From Paraspadella gotoi (lineage: Eukaryota > Chaetognatha): DNA of 64,000 nt. The position numbers and the translations under genes are program-made. The DNA lies in the NCBI GenBank assembly GCA_051294375.1, contig CM119265.1, positions 25,054,725-25,118,724 of the forward strand, written 5' to 3'. Positions within the stretch are counted from its first letter, which is position 1; each line of letters starts with the position of its first letter. Shown here in pieces: positions 1 to 11,065 of the stretch. The notes beneath the pieces were generated by a model. That model saw nothing but the letters and a program-made list of their open reading frames with translations. It had not been told where the DNA came from and did no database searches.

Positions 1-1788
1 CGAGGTAAAGAGGAAGAGGAGGAGGATAACGTGTAAAAGCAGTAGGAGAAGGAAGAGAAGCAGGAAAAAGAAAAACAAAGGGAAGAATANNNNNNNNNNA
101 AAAAAAAAATTGGCGATTTAAAAAAGTGTGAAACCGAAACAGAAAGTTCATTTCGGGGGGAAAAAAAAACTTTTGTTGGCTTTTCCGAATATTTATGTTT
201 TGGTTACTTTATTTTTAAAAAAGTTACTATGTTAAACTCTAACGATATAAAATCTCGCGTTTAATCAATCCATTAATTAAACATTTTAAACATTTTTAGT
301 AAGAATTTTATAAATGAAATAAACTTCATTTCAACTAGGACGAAAATGCTTGCTGATTTCTTTCTTTATCTTCTCTTCAAATTGAATAAAGAATCTGACG
401 GATCAGCGATTCGCTCGGGCGGTTTGATGGCGACGCCCGGACTTTGCTGACGCGTTGCTAAGGCGTTACTAGGGCGTTGATAGGGCGTTGCCAAGGGCGT
501 TGTTAAGTTGTCGTATAGTGGAGTCCGCTTAGCGAGGGCCATCCAATTGCAAAGGTGGAAAAATTTATATTCACGTGGAATAAATGTGCAAAAAATGTTT
601 CGTGACAGTTTTTTTCTTTGATTTGCAAAGGTTCACTTTCCGCGGGTACGAAAACAAATACAAAAACAAAAGTCATTGGTAAAAATTATTTTAAATGCGG
701 TTAATTAAAAAAATGATCAAATTAGTAGGATAAACATCGAAACAGCAATAATTCATTTAGGATACATATAGTATACGTCGTATATACTAAAAAGAAATCA
801 GATTATTTTTTTCGACATTTTATGATACTAAAATAAATTTAAAAAAAGTACTTCTACACCTTAGCTTTGATGTCGGTTACCCTAAAAAACCTATGGTGGA
901 CTAAAATCGACCAACCGTTTATCAGCGACCATTGGTGCCGGAGGCAAGTCATTCGCCTCCCAACCAAAAGGTCCTGGGTTCTAGCCTGGTGGCCGCCTTG
1001 CAGTTAAAAGGGACGGGGCGCTTAACCCGCCTGTAACACGGTTTTACAGCCTGATCCGTCACTAACTCATAACAATAATTACTGTCTCTTCAAACCCATC
1101 GTATCAAAATGATAATCATTATTCGATGTTGAAGACTCGTATTTGAGTCGAAACATGTCCTTTTCCTATTAAAATAAAAACAAATTCTTTTTGCTAAAAT
1201 GATAATGAAAATTGTTAACAAAAACAATATTGAGTGCCTTGATGAAAAAATTAAATAATTAAATAAAGAGGAATTAATTAATTAATTTATATTCATACTG
1301 AATTGTGCAAAAATAAAAGAAAAGTAAAAGTTATACATGTGTAAATTAAAAAAAAACATGCTGAGAAGAGGTTTTTTTTTACTAATTAATGTAGCTAAAC
1401 GTTTGCATCAGGCATGACCATACCATTTATAACTTGATTTTCAATATTGTGGGTTTCTCTCGAACGATGACGTTGCTATGGTTTTACGTACCATCCCTCC
1501 GACTGGCACTAAAAGAAACTTGTCCTTAAGCATTTCTTAAATTAACTATTAAACTAAGCAACGACTCAATTACCATTCGAGCCTGAAATACGGTGCCCAG
1601 ACGTCGGTGCATTCGCCGCTTATTTGCAGTGCCTCTTAAAGTCAGCGCGTTTGTCGAGCCGCTCATTTGCGGTCCCTCTTAGATCCGGTGCCATTAGAAA
1701 AACCCCTGCGCTGTGATTTTATTGTTGCGCTCTTACTCCGCTCGGCGGGAAGCAGCGAAATTACTGTTTATCCGTCAAGGAGATCGAT
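1..1788. other. AT-rich DNA, no gene seen
   Basis: The stretch includes a 10-N gap (90-99). Five imperfect 11-12-bp repeats of GCGTTGxTAGG type lie at about 450-505. A SINE-like segment lies near 925-1075. About two copies of a roughly 48-bp unit (CGCTTATTTGCAGTGCC / CGCTCATTTGCGGTCCC) lie at 1605-1690. No coding exon is supported. Confidence 0.6.
925..1075 (+). repeat. Possible tRNA-derived SINE
   Basis: TCATTCGCCTCCCAACC followed by AAAGGTCCTGGGTTCTAGCC resembles the anticodon arm, variable loop and T arm (B box) of a tRNA-Val-like gene. The acceptor stem does not pair, so it is not a tRNA gene. An unrelated body follows. This is typical of a SINE head. Confidence 0.35.
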
Positions 1789-2423
1789 NNNNNNNNNNNN
1801 NNNNNNNNNNNNNNNNNNNNNNNNNNNNNNNNNNNNNNNNNNNNNNNNNNNNNNNNNNNNNNNNNNNNNNNNNNNNNNNNNNNNNNNNNNNNNNNNNNNN
1901 NNNNNNNNNNNNNNNNNNNNNNNNNNNNNNNNNNNNNNNNNNNNNNNNNNNNNNNNNNNNNNNNNNNNNNNNNNNNNNNNNNNNNNNNNNNNNNNNNNNN
2001 NNNNNNNNNNNNNNNNNNNNNNNNNNNNNNNNNNNNNNNNNNNNNNNNNNNNNNNNNNNNNNNNNNNNNNNNNNNNNNNNNNNNNNNNNNNNNNNNNNNN
2101 NNNNNNNNNNNNNNNNNNNNNNNNNNNNNNNNNNNNNNNNNNNNNNNNNNNNNNNNNNNNNNNNNNNNNNNNNNNNNNNNNNNNNNNNNNNNNNNNNNNN
2201 NNNNNNNNNNNNNNNNNNNNNNNNNNNNNNNNNNNNNNNNNNNNNNNNNNNNNNNNNNNNNNNNNNNNNNNNNNNNNNNNNNNNNNNNNNNNNNNNNNNN
2301 NNNNNNNNNNNNNNNNNNNNNNNNNNNNNNNNNNNNNNNNNNNNNNNNNNNNNNNNNNNNNNNNNNNNNNNNNNNNNNNNNNNNNNNNNNNNNNNNNNNN
2401 NNNNNNNNNNNNNNNNNNNNNNN
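1789..2423. other. Assembly gap (635 N)
   Basis: Unknown bases. The right edge enters a GA dinucleotide tract, so the gap probably spans a microsatellite. Confidence 0.95.
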
Positions 2424-3450
2424 GAGAGAGAGAGAGAGAAAAGAGAGAGAGCTATACACTATTTATAAAGAACAAAAGAGAAAGAAAGAAATGTTTAACG
2501 GGAGAACCGGAGATACTTTAAAGCAAAAGAAAAAAAAAGCGAGAGAGCGACTACACTTAAATGTAGTACCATAAAGAGAAAGGGAGAGAAAAGCGAAACG
2601 GCCCGGCCTGTACGATTCATTAGCGGTTGGACTCTCCAACTATTTTGCGCATAATTTTCACATTTTCATGCATTCAAATTATGATTTTTTTTCTCGACGT
2701 CGTCCGAGATTTTTTCTTCTCCTGGTCGCGCGGGAATTTGAGGTTTAAGCGAGAAAATGTTTAGTTTATATAAAATGTGGCAAATTAAATAATTTTTGTA
2801 TGATTAATTGAATAGTATAATCCATGCAAATGAAAGTTTTCATTTCGGGACTGAGGTACGAGTAACTTTAGGTGTCACAAACACGATTTCTCTATATGTC
2901 TCACTGTCTTTCTCTGTTCTCTATTCTTTCTCTCTCTCTCTTTCTCTCTCTCTCTCNNNNNNNNNNNNNNNNNNNNNNNNNNNNNNNNNNNNNNNNNNNN
3001 NNNNNNNNNNNNNNNNNNNNNNNNNNNNNNNNNNNNNNNNNNNNNNNNNNNNNNNNNNNNNNNNNNNNNNNNNNNNNNNNNNNNNNNNNNNNNNNNNNNN
3101 NNNNNNNNNNNNNNNNNNNNNNNNNNNNNNNNNNNNNNNNNNNNTTTGTTGTTGTTGTTATTATTGTTTTTTCAAAGGCGTGTTTCTCCATATATAACTC
3201 TTCTTCATATATGTTTTTTTCTTCTTTTTTTTCCTTCATATGTTTTTGTTGTCGTTGGTTCTGTCAAGGTTGTTCTTTCGTTACGGTTGGTTACTTCCTC
3301 TTTTCCCGCCAGGATCGTTGGGTAGAGGGGCGAGGTTGTGCGAGTCTTTCGTTTGTTTGTGTTTTTATTGTCCCTTTTGAAAAAAAAACGTGTTTTCAGA
3401 CGGTAAATTATCCTTGTTTTCATATTTTATCACAATCAGTGTCTTATTTT

Positions 3451-3565
<115 letters not shown>

Positions 3566-3799
3566 TCCATCTCATCGTCGGAGTTGTTATTCATCACATC
3601 CCTGTCTTCATTTCACTCCTCTCGGTCCTTACCTTTCACTAGAGATCGAATTTCACTTCACTTCCTCACAACATCAAATTCTCTCCATCACGAATCCATC
3701 AGTAATTAAAAACTGAAACGGGTCTCATAATCCTTGTTCGGTATTCTTCCTTTTAATTGAGGCAATTTTCACGAAAGATTAGGCCTGCTCACACCACTG

Positions 3800-4000
3800 C
3801 ATTTCACCCTTCACAATTCAATTTTCACAGTTCACACCAAACACTTCACATTTCACCATTCACAGTTCACACAAATACCTTCACATTTAACCTATCACAG
3901 TTTACACAAAACCCTTCACATTTCATCTTTCACTGTTCACATATAACCCTTCACATTTCACCTTTCACAGTTCATATAAAACCCTTCACATTTCACATTT
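3800..4000 (+). repeat. 35-bp tandem repeat
   Basis: About five and a half imperfect copies of a unit built from CTTCACATTTCACC, TTCACAGTTCAC and an A-rich spacer. Confidence 0.85.
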
Positions 4001-4228
4001 TTTCCTAATTTTCTTTCTCATTTTATTTTACCTCATCATACTTCTGAATTTTTTCTTCCTTTTTCCCCATCACCTTAATTCCTTCTTTTCTTCCGCAACC
4101 TTTTAACCCATCTCGTACTTCATCACCTCTCACCCCATCACTCTCCATCATTCTTCTCACTCCATCAATCCACGTCGCCATTTTGTTTTCTCTCTCTTGT
4201 TTTTGGTTTTCTTTTTTTTTTTTTTGTT

Positions 4229-4345
4229 AAGACGACGACGACGACGACGATGACGACGATGAAGAAGAAGACGGATGTTCTGAATTCGACGACGACAACG
4301 ACGACGACGGCGACGACAACGACGACGACGACGAAGACGACGACG
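4229..4345 (+). repeat. (GAC)n-rich trinucleotide tract
   Basis: Interrupted GAC/GAA/GAT triplets. Similar CGA-type tracts recur at 20.64-20.73, 28.38-28.61 and 48.89-48.99 kb, so this is a property of the genome rather than of one gene. Confidence 0.9.
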
Positions 4346-6147
4346 TTTTCTATAATACGAAATTTAGATTCATACGTAAATGAGAATTAAATAATATATT
4401 GCCAATGCTGCTTAAAAGTTAACACCATACACTAAAGAATATATTTACTGGGAAACAGGTAAACTGACTTCTCTTTATTTCTGCATCGCAGACGCCGATT
4501 GGTGCAAAAAAAANNNNNNNNNNNNNNNNNNNNNNNNNNNNNNNNNNNNNNNNNNNNNNNNNNNNNNNNNNNNNNNNNNNNNNNNNNNNNNNNNNNNNNN
4601 NNNNNNNNNNNNNNNNNNNNNNNNNNNNNNNNNNNNNNNNNNNNNNNNNNNNNNNNNNNNNNNNNNNNNNNNNNNNNNNNNNNNNNNNNNNNNNNNNNNN
4701 NNNNNNNNNNNNNNNNNNNNNNNNNNNNNNNGGAATTTTGAAAAAAATTATGTTGAATCTATTTTTTTTTTATATTTTCGAATTCCGATGAGACAAAACA
4801 GAAAAGATGACGTCAATGACAACAACAACAACGACGACGACGACAACATTAACAACGATAGAGATTTCGAGATTCGACATTGACTCTTTCTGTCATGAGG
4901 TCGATTCTGAAGAACAGCTTCGTTTTTATTTAAGTCCTTACCTCTGTTACTGAAAGAAAGANNNNNNNNNNNNNNNNNNNNNNNNNNNNNNNNNNNNNNN
5001 NNNNNNNNNNNNNNNNNNNNNNNNNNNNNNNNNNNNNNNNNNNNNNNNNNNNNNNNNNNNNNNNNNNNNNNNNNNNNNNNNNNNNNNNNNNNNNNNNNNN
5101 NNNNNNNNNNNNNNNNNNNNNNNNNNNNNNNNNNNNNNNNNNNNNNNNTGAGCGTTCATCACAGACGCAGAAACGAGTTGCGAGGCGCCGAGTGAAAACA
5201 ATTTTTTTTTCTCTCCCCGATTTTTCTTTTTTTTTATTTATAAAAAGTAAGAATCCATTTCCTCCTGTTAATCTCCTCTTTTCCTCCCTCCCTCATTCCT
5301 TTCCTCCTCTTAGTCTCCTTTCCTCCTTACTTCTTTCCATTCCTCCTCTTTAACTCCTCCTTTCCTTCCTGCCTTTTACTTTCCTCTCTTCATCCCTTCC
5401 CACGCCATTCTCTTATTCTCCCTTCCTATTTTTCTGCCGCTCATCTCTTTTTTTCTTGCCTTCTATCTCTTTTAAAATTCCCCTTATAAATCTACTCCTC
5501 GCTTCCCTCGACCCGAAATGATTTCTTTTCTTTTTTAAGCCACAACTTAAGACGGTTAAGGATATTTTCACAAGTCTCTAAAAAGATTTGTACATAGTTC
5601 TAAAAATCATTATTATATAATTAACATTATCCCAAACATATTTCTCTTTTGGGGCAAATTTAGAAAGACTGCGCTTTGACTGAATGAAATCTGTTTTTTG
5701 TTGATCGTTTATCACACAACCGCGATGAGTTAAGACTGATGGTTTTGCTAACAATTATCAAGACTAAAAAAAATTGCCTTAGTCTTCCCAAGAGAGAAAA
5801 ATACCCTGCGTGGAATTTATATTAATGATTAAAATCTGGCAAAATATTTTGACAAAAGATAAAATATTTTGCTAAAATGACAAATTGGGAAAAACGAAAA
5901 TTTGGTTGAAAAGTAGACGATGGAAGAAGAATTGCAAATGCGATACACATTACACATTACGCATTATACAATTCACTCTGCGTATTACACAGTATTAGTT
6001 ACACATGAAAAAAAAAGAAAAGAACGAAAGGAATAAAGGAAGAAGAAAGGAAGGAATAATTTAATTATTTAAAATCAATTAATTGAACAAACCAGTAAGA
6101 AAGGTAAATTCAAAACCTGTTCCGTAGAGTGACGTAGATTCTTTCGA

Positions 6148-6235
6148 CCAATCGAAGATCCACGAGTCCTCGATAATAGCCAATCAGCGCTCGAAGTTTT
6201 TCCTACAAGTTCGATCGCCAAAACTGAATCAGTCA
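6148..6235 (+). promoter_or_regulatory. Possible promoter of the kinase-KEN gene
   Basis: Two CCAAT boxes on the plus strand (6148-6152 and 6180-6184) lie 32 bp apart. They are followed by TCAGTC-type initiator sequence near 6228-6235, in an island richer in GC than its surroundings. The first good start codon is about 470 bases downstream. No TATA box is evident. This is inferred from motifs only. Confidence 0.3.
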
Positions 6236-6570
6236 GTCTCAAAAATCCGGGAGTCGAAAAAGTCGTCCGACCAGCATAAAATTTTACGACGAATTAAAAG
6301 TTACCGTAAATCGTAAACTAATAAAGTAATAAATCGACTAATTCGCGTAATTTTATTTACAAAAAGTGGGAAAAAATAATGAGAGGAAAAAAAAGAACAA
6401 ATTCCTTCGAAAATTCTGCATCAAAATGGAGAAATTCACTTGGGCCTTGGGCATTGGCATGGGCATTGGGCATTGGGCATTGGCATCAACGCAATGAACT
6501 TCGTGGAACAGATGATGACGCCTTAAACGTTGAAAATTCGCGGGAGATAAACGCGACCACAACAGCGAAT

Positions 6571-6572
<2 letters not shown>

Positions 6573-6657
<85 letters not shown>

Positions 6658-6683
6658 GTTCTCTCTCTCTCTCTCTCTCTCTC
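6573..6683 (+). repeat. (CT)n tract in the kinase gene leader
   Basis: A slightly interrupted CT dinucleotide tract of about 110 bp lies directly before the start codon at 6703. It has no stop in the frame of the kinase, so the upstream ATG at 6379 stays open through it and would add a Leu-Ser repeat. It is more likely 5' untranslated sequence. Confidence 0.85.
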
Positions 6684-6702
6684 CACCCCCCCCATCATAA
6701 CC

Positions 6703-9700
6703 ATGGTCTGGCAACTCGACGTGGACGAAACCGTCCGCCTGGACGCCCATCGGATCGACCGCAACTCCCCAACGGTCCACCCCGGACGCCTTCGAGACGT
6801 CGCCCTCAATTCGGTCGTCGACGTCGCCGTCAAGAAGATCTACGTGGGGGCGTCGATGGAGGAGAAGGCGAAAGTGGCGAAGGAGGCCGTCGTCATGCGA
6901 GGAGCGGGAGAACATCCCAACATTCTCAAACTCTTGGATTACAGGTTTTGGGTCGAGTGTCTCTTTCTCTCTTCGTCTATTTGTCCAATAGTCTGCTTGT
7001 TTTTCTGTTTGTTTAATTTTTGTTTGTATATCTTTTTGTTTGTCTATTTTTCTCACTCCTTGTCTGTCAGTTTGTCTATTCATGTCTGTAGGCCTGTTTA
7101 TTTGTCTGTTTTCTCTATACCTTTAAGCTTTATCTTTCTGTCTCGTTGTGTCTGCCTCTTTTTATGTTACTCTTTAAAAAAAAATCAGATCGAAGTCAAT
7201 CAATCAATCAACCGCATCCCCTTTCTTTCCCATCATGAATCCTCCAGAGAGTTGGAGCGCGAAGTCTACGTGATCACGGAGAAGTGTCTTTGCACCTTTG
7301 AAGACATCTTCGCCGGGGAGTTCGAGGAAGTGAGGAACGAAATCGTGGAGACGCTGGGGAAGATTAAGATCGCCTCTCACATCCTCGACGGGGTGTGCCA
7401 CCTCCACTCCATCGTCAAGGGTGAGAAAAAAAAGAGGGAATGGGCTCGTCCGGGAGTCGAACCCGGGACCTCTCGCACCCTAAGCGAGAATCATACCACT
7501 AGACCAACGAGCCAATTGCATATGCTTCGAGAATTTTTGGGTTTAAGAAACAGCTCTGTGTAAAACTGTTTAAAAATACACAGAAAAGGTGTATAAATAA
7601 GATAAATAAAATACATAAGAGTGATCACAGGGATAGGAGAGAAAATATGAAGAGGGGCTCGTCCGGGAGTCGAACCCGGGACCTCTCGCACCCAAAGCGA
7701 GAATCATACCACTAGACCAACGAGCCAATTGAGTATGTTTAGAAATTTTTTTGGTTTAAGAAACAACTCTGTTTAAAACTGCTTTAAAATACACAAAAAA
7801 TGTAACATATAAGAGTTATCACAGGTACAGGAGAGAAGACGTGAAGAAGGGGCTCGTCCGGGAGTCGAACCCGGGACCTCTCGCACCCAAAGCGAGAATC
7901 ATACCACTAGACCAACGAGCCAATTGTGTACAATTAGAAAATTTGTTGGTTTAAAAAACAACTCTGTGTAAAACTGCTTTAAAATACACAAAATATGTAA
8001 TATATAAGAGTTATCACAGGTATAGGAGAGATGACATGAAGAAAGGGCTCATCCGGGAGTCGAACCCGGGACCTCTCGCACCCAAAGCGAGAATCATACC
8101 ACTAGACCAACGAGCCAATTGTGTATGATTAGAAAATTTGTTGGTTTAAAAAACAACTCTGTGTAAAACTGCTTTAAAATACACAAAAATGTAATATATA
8201 AGAGTTATCACAGGTATAGGAGAGAAGACGTGAAGAAGGGGCTCGTCCGGGAGTCGAACCCGGGACCTCTCGCACCCAAAGCAAGAATCATACCACTAGA
8301 CCAACGAGCCAGCCGACACTAAATAATTAAATATAGAAAATAAAAAGAGGGAAAATGCCGGAAAAAGAAAAATCCAAACAAAAACAAAACTAAAAAAACT
8401 ACCTAACCCCCTCCTTCCCCCCGGGTGGGGGGCGCAGGTCACGAAACGGTCCATCGCGACATCAAAGCCGGCAACATCTTCGTCCACCGCGACGAACGCC
8501 TCAACTTCGTCGTCAAAATCGGAGACTTTGGAATCTCGAAGGCGATAGACGTTGGACGAGGGAAGACGACCACCAATCCCTTGCAGGGGACCCAGGTTGG
8601 GATTGAAAGGAGGGAAATGCAGACTGACGGACAGATTGACAACTTTGACACATTCTGGACGGAGCTGTCTTCCTTTTACGCTTTCTGTTTAACTTTCTTG
8701 ATATTTTTTTAGATTTTTAATGAATGACTCCCTAACAAGAATATATTCGTAGTAATTTAATTGAAAACATTAATTAATCTTGGGTTGTAGAGATGATTCC
8801 GTTTTATCCAGAAAAAAAGACTAACCTCCCTCGCGGAAAGACCGTTCGCATTCCTTGTCACCCTTTCTTAGCCACAGAGACGGAAAGACTGACATGCCGA
8901 CAGACAGACATATAAACACAGAAGACAGGCAAAGACAGGTATATTTTTGCTTGTACCTAGATCAAAAAACTTTAAATCCAAGCTTTTTTCCTCTAGAAAC
9001 AATATTCTAAATATCTTGTCAGCTTATTGTTGAATTATTTTCCTTTTTCTTTTTTTTCTTTTTTTCTCGTTCTGTTAATTTAAATATTTATATTTTGTTG
9101 AATTGTAAACTGTACAATTTATCTGTAATGCTGTATGCCCTTTTGAATGTACTGTTTCAACTAATTGTTGTAAACGAATAAAACACATATATATTACAAA
9201 CAGACAACAGACAGATAGATTATCCGACGGATAAAAAGACTAACCAACAGCTTGACTAAGACAGACAGACCGACAGATCCCCAAAATCCATCGTCTCTCT
9301 CCCCCTCTCCAAAGTCCTACATGGCGCCGGAACTCTTTCGGAACTTCGCCGCCGGTCACGTGACTCTCGAAGAGGCCAAGATGGCCGACGTTTACGCCGT
9401 CGGCATCATCGTCGGCCAAATATTCGCCGACGGGAAACATCCGTTTGGCGGGAAAGACGTTTTGTACACGCAGCTGAATATGAGAGAAGATAAGAGAGAT
9501 CCGATGGAGGTAAGATGGAGGGGAAGTTGCTGATTGGCCGGTCGTTCGTCGAAGGAGCCAATCAGAAAAGGGAGACGAAAGACGAGAGAAAACGAATTTG
9601 GGGACTCAAAGTTTGGACTCTCTCAATTTTAATTCTATTGTTTTAAATGGGACTGACTTATTCGGGACCATGATAAAAGGCTTACATTTCTCTTATGTTC

Positions 9701-10908
9701 TCAATCTTTTCGCGACAATTTGATGTTCTCCAACCCCGACTTCTCCGTCCCTCCTTCTCAGTCCCATCCCACGACGAGCGTTCACAAAATCTCGTCTACA
9801 CAATTTAGACGCGAAGTTCGACCGGCCCATATCGGCCCACGGCGCCGGAGGCACGCTTGCACCCCTGCTCTCAATGGGTGGCGGAATGGAGGGCGCGGAT
9901 TTGTTACAAGGTCAAGGCGGGGGGCGCTTTGATGATGCGGAATCTTTGTTTATATTTCTATCTATTATTGTCATCCCTCACACTTCCTAACCCCATATTT
10001 CCGCCAAACATCGTCGCACTTCCCCCATACTTTCCTCCAACCACACTTCCCCGCCCCATCCCACACACAAAGGACGTCCACGCGGCGTCTGAAACGAAAA
10101 AGCCTGCGCCTACCGTGAACAGAACGTACGTCGGCGCTGGAATCGAACTGCCGAGATTTCTCTCTCGCTCAAAATTGAACTATGAGATTTCACGAGACAT
10201 TTTCGATCGAGTCAACAAATGTCAATTGAGATTTCTTGAAGAACACTGGAAGGAGGTTTGGATACCAGGTCGAAGGGAGGAGGCGGGAGAGAGGAAGGGG
10301 AGGCGGGAGAGAGAAGGGAGGGGAGACGGTGAGGGGGAGAGGGAGGGGGAGAGAGAGTGAAAAAGACTAAGGGGCGCGGGAAGGTTCAAAGATGTGCGCT
10401 GCTATAAATGCGCGTATGATAATAAATTATAATTCAATATAAATAATATATTAATAGCTCGAATACGCCTGATGAAATTCCATAAAAGAGCAAGGAAATA
10501 GTTTGGATTTGGTTTATTATTTTACTATTGCTATTTTAATATTCAATTGTTAATTAGGTTTTGTTTTTTAACGATTTATTTGCACCATCTTTCGGCTTTT
10601 TAAAAGCCAATTCAATGTCAATCTTTGTTTAATATTATTTGGTTTATTTTAGTCACTCGTAATTTGATAAATTCTTCCATCCATCCATCCCTTCAACTTC
10701 TCCCAAACAGGTCCACCTCGTCAAAGGTCTCCTCGCCTTCTACCGCAACTTGGAGACCCACAAGGCGGACTACTCTCAGCTGATGACCAAACACTTCATG
10801 ACCCCAACTCCTCGTCGAGATGCGCTCCTCGAATACTTCGACCAGAGGTTCCCTCTTTTCTTCATGCACGTCTACGGGTTCGCCGTCGAACACTTTCCGT
10901 CCGTGCAA
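6703..10908 (+). CDS. Kinase-KEN module (IRE1/RNase L-type), exons 1-7
   Basis: Seven exons are inferred: 6703-6944, 7248-7420, 8438-8595, 9315-9509, about 9762-9910, 10073-10255 and 10711-10908. The kinase core has the VAVKK lysine (exon 1), a hinge VITEKC (exon 2), VHRDIKAGN and IGDFG (exon 3), then MAPEL and a C-lobe ending in HPFG (exon 4). Exon 5 ends with an RPTA-like stretch, an HP and a W. This, with DV at the start of exon 6, is the kinase-to-KEN junction of IRE1 and RNase L. Exon 7 carries LLAFYRNLETH followed by YFDQRFP and HVY, matching the KEN nuclease core. The RNxxxH residues that are catalytic in those enzymes are kept. The glycine-rich loop is degenerate. The start at 6703 has a good Kozak context (ACCATGG); an in-frame ATG at 6379 is possible. 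Exon 5 is one base short for phase 0 to 0 and shows frame breaks, probably sequence errors. No sensor domain (ankyrin or luminal) is seen upstream. The family call is strong; substrate and role are inference. Confidence 0.8.
7442..7513 (-). tRNA. tRNA-Pro (AGG)
   Basis: The minus strand folds as a standard 72-nt tRNA. The acceptor stem GGCTCGT pairs with ACGAGCC, the T arm contains GGTTCGACTCC, and the anticodon stem CTCGC/GCGAG closes a loop TTAGGGT with anticodon AGG. No intron and no encoded CCA are present. A run of eight T (7426-7433 on the plus strand reads A) follows at 8 nt as a Pol III terminator. It is the first of five tRNA-Pro copies, antisense in a kinase gene intron. Confidence 0.95.
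7655..7726 (-). tRNA. tRNA-Pro (TGG), copy 1
   Basis: It has the same body as the AGG gene, but the anticodon loop is TTTGGGT, giving anticodon TGG. The acceptor stem, D arm, T arm and A and B boxes are intact. A run of four T lies about 10 nt past the 3' end. It begins the regular 195-bp tandem array with the next three copies. Confidence 0.95.
7850..7921 (-). tRNA. tRNA-Pro (TGG), copy 2
   Basis: The 72-nt body is identical to the previous copy and sits 195 bp from it. The flanks are also repeated (a TTGGTTTAA...AACAACTCTG segment). No T run of four or more follows closely. The nearest is about 50 nt away. Confidence 0.94.
8045..8116 (-). tRNA. tRNA-Pro (TGG), copy 3
   Basis: It has the same body with one change in the 3' acceptor strand (ATGAGCC for ACGAGCC), giving a G6:U67 wobble that a tRNA can tolerate. 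The anticodon is TGG. It lies 195 bp from the neighbouring copy. No close Pol III T-run terminator is seen. Confidence 0.9.
8239..8310 (-). tRNA. tRNA-Pro (TGG), copy 4
   Basis: It has the same body with one change in the anticodon stem (CTTGC against GCGAG), a U:G wobble in place of C:G. The anticodon is TGG. The left flank keeps the repeat, but the right flank (8311 onward) diverges, so this is the edge of the array. Activity is less certain because of the change. Confidence 0.88.
8596..9314. other. Kinase gene intron 3, no gene seen
   Basis: This is an AT-rich intron between the DFG exon and the APE exon. It holds CAGA/GACA tetranucleotide runs near 8895-8945 and 9195-9285 and a T-rich stretch at 9040-9070. 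Nothing else is recognised. Confidence 0.6.
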
Positions 10909-10974
10909 GTATTTTTTTTTAAGATTATTTATCTATCATTATTTGTACAACGTAATAAAATACGGATGAAAATA

Positions 10975-11065
10975 TGTCATGTCATCAAAGGGAAATACAC
11001 GTGAAAATAAAGTCACTGCGGCGCAGCACATTGGAATTACCGTTCTTGTCCTTTTTTTCTGGCTG
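10975..11065 (+). repeat. Dispersed repeat family B, copy 1
   Basis: Contains GTCATGTCATCAAAGG, ACACGTGAAAATAAAGTCA, CTGCGGCGCAGCACATT and ACCGTTCTTGTCC. The left half recurs at 46.24 kb and the right half at 25.93 kb. Confidence 0.6.

Larger units (their letters stand above)
7514..8238. repeat. 195-bp tandem unit carrying tRNA-Pro genes
   Basis: Gene starts are at 7442, 7655, 7850, 8045 and 8239, so spacing is 213, 195, 195 and 194 bp. Spacers share segments such as TTGGTTTAA, AACTCTGTGTAAAACTG, TAAAATACACAAAA and GAGTTATCACAGG. The array arose by tandem duplication. The whole array is inside the intron 7421-8437. Confidence 0.9.

Noticed and set aside
1789-2423. ORFs consisting mainly of X
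   Set aside because: They run through unknown bases. The same holds for ORFs across the gaps at 46.0, 47.3, 48.1, 49.5 and 56.2 kb.
6379-7563. 394-codon ORF running through exon 1 and beyond
   Set aside because: Only 6703-6944 and 7248-7420 look like kinase. The part between has intron composition, and the tail runs into the antisense tRNA.
7491-7691. Minus-strand ORF across the tRNA genes
   Set aside because: It is the translation of tRNA-Pro gene sequence and spacer, not a protein.
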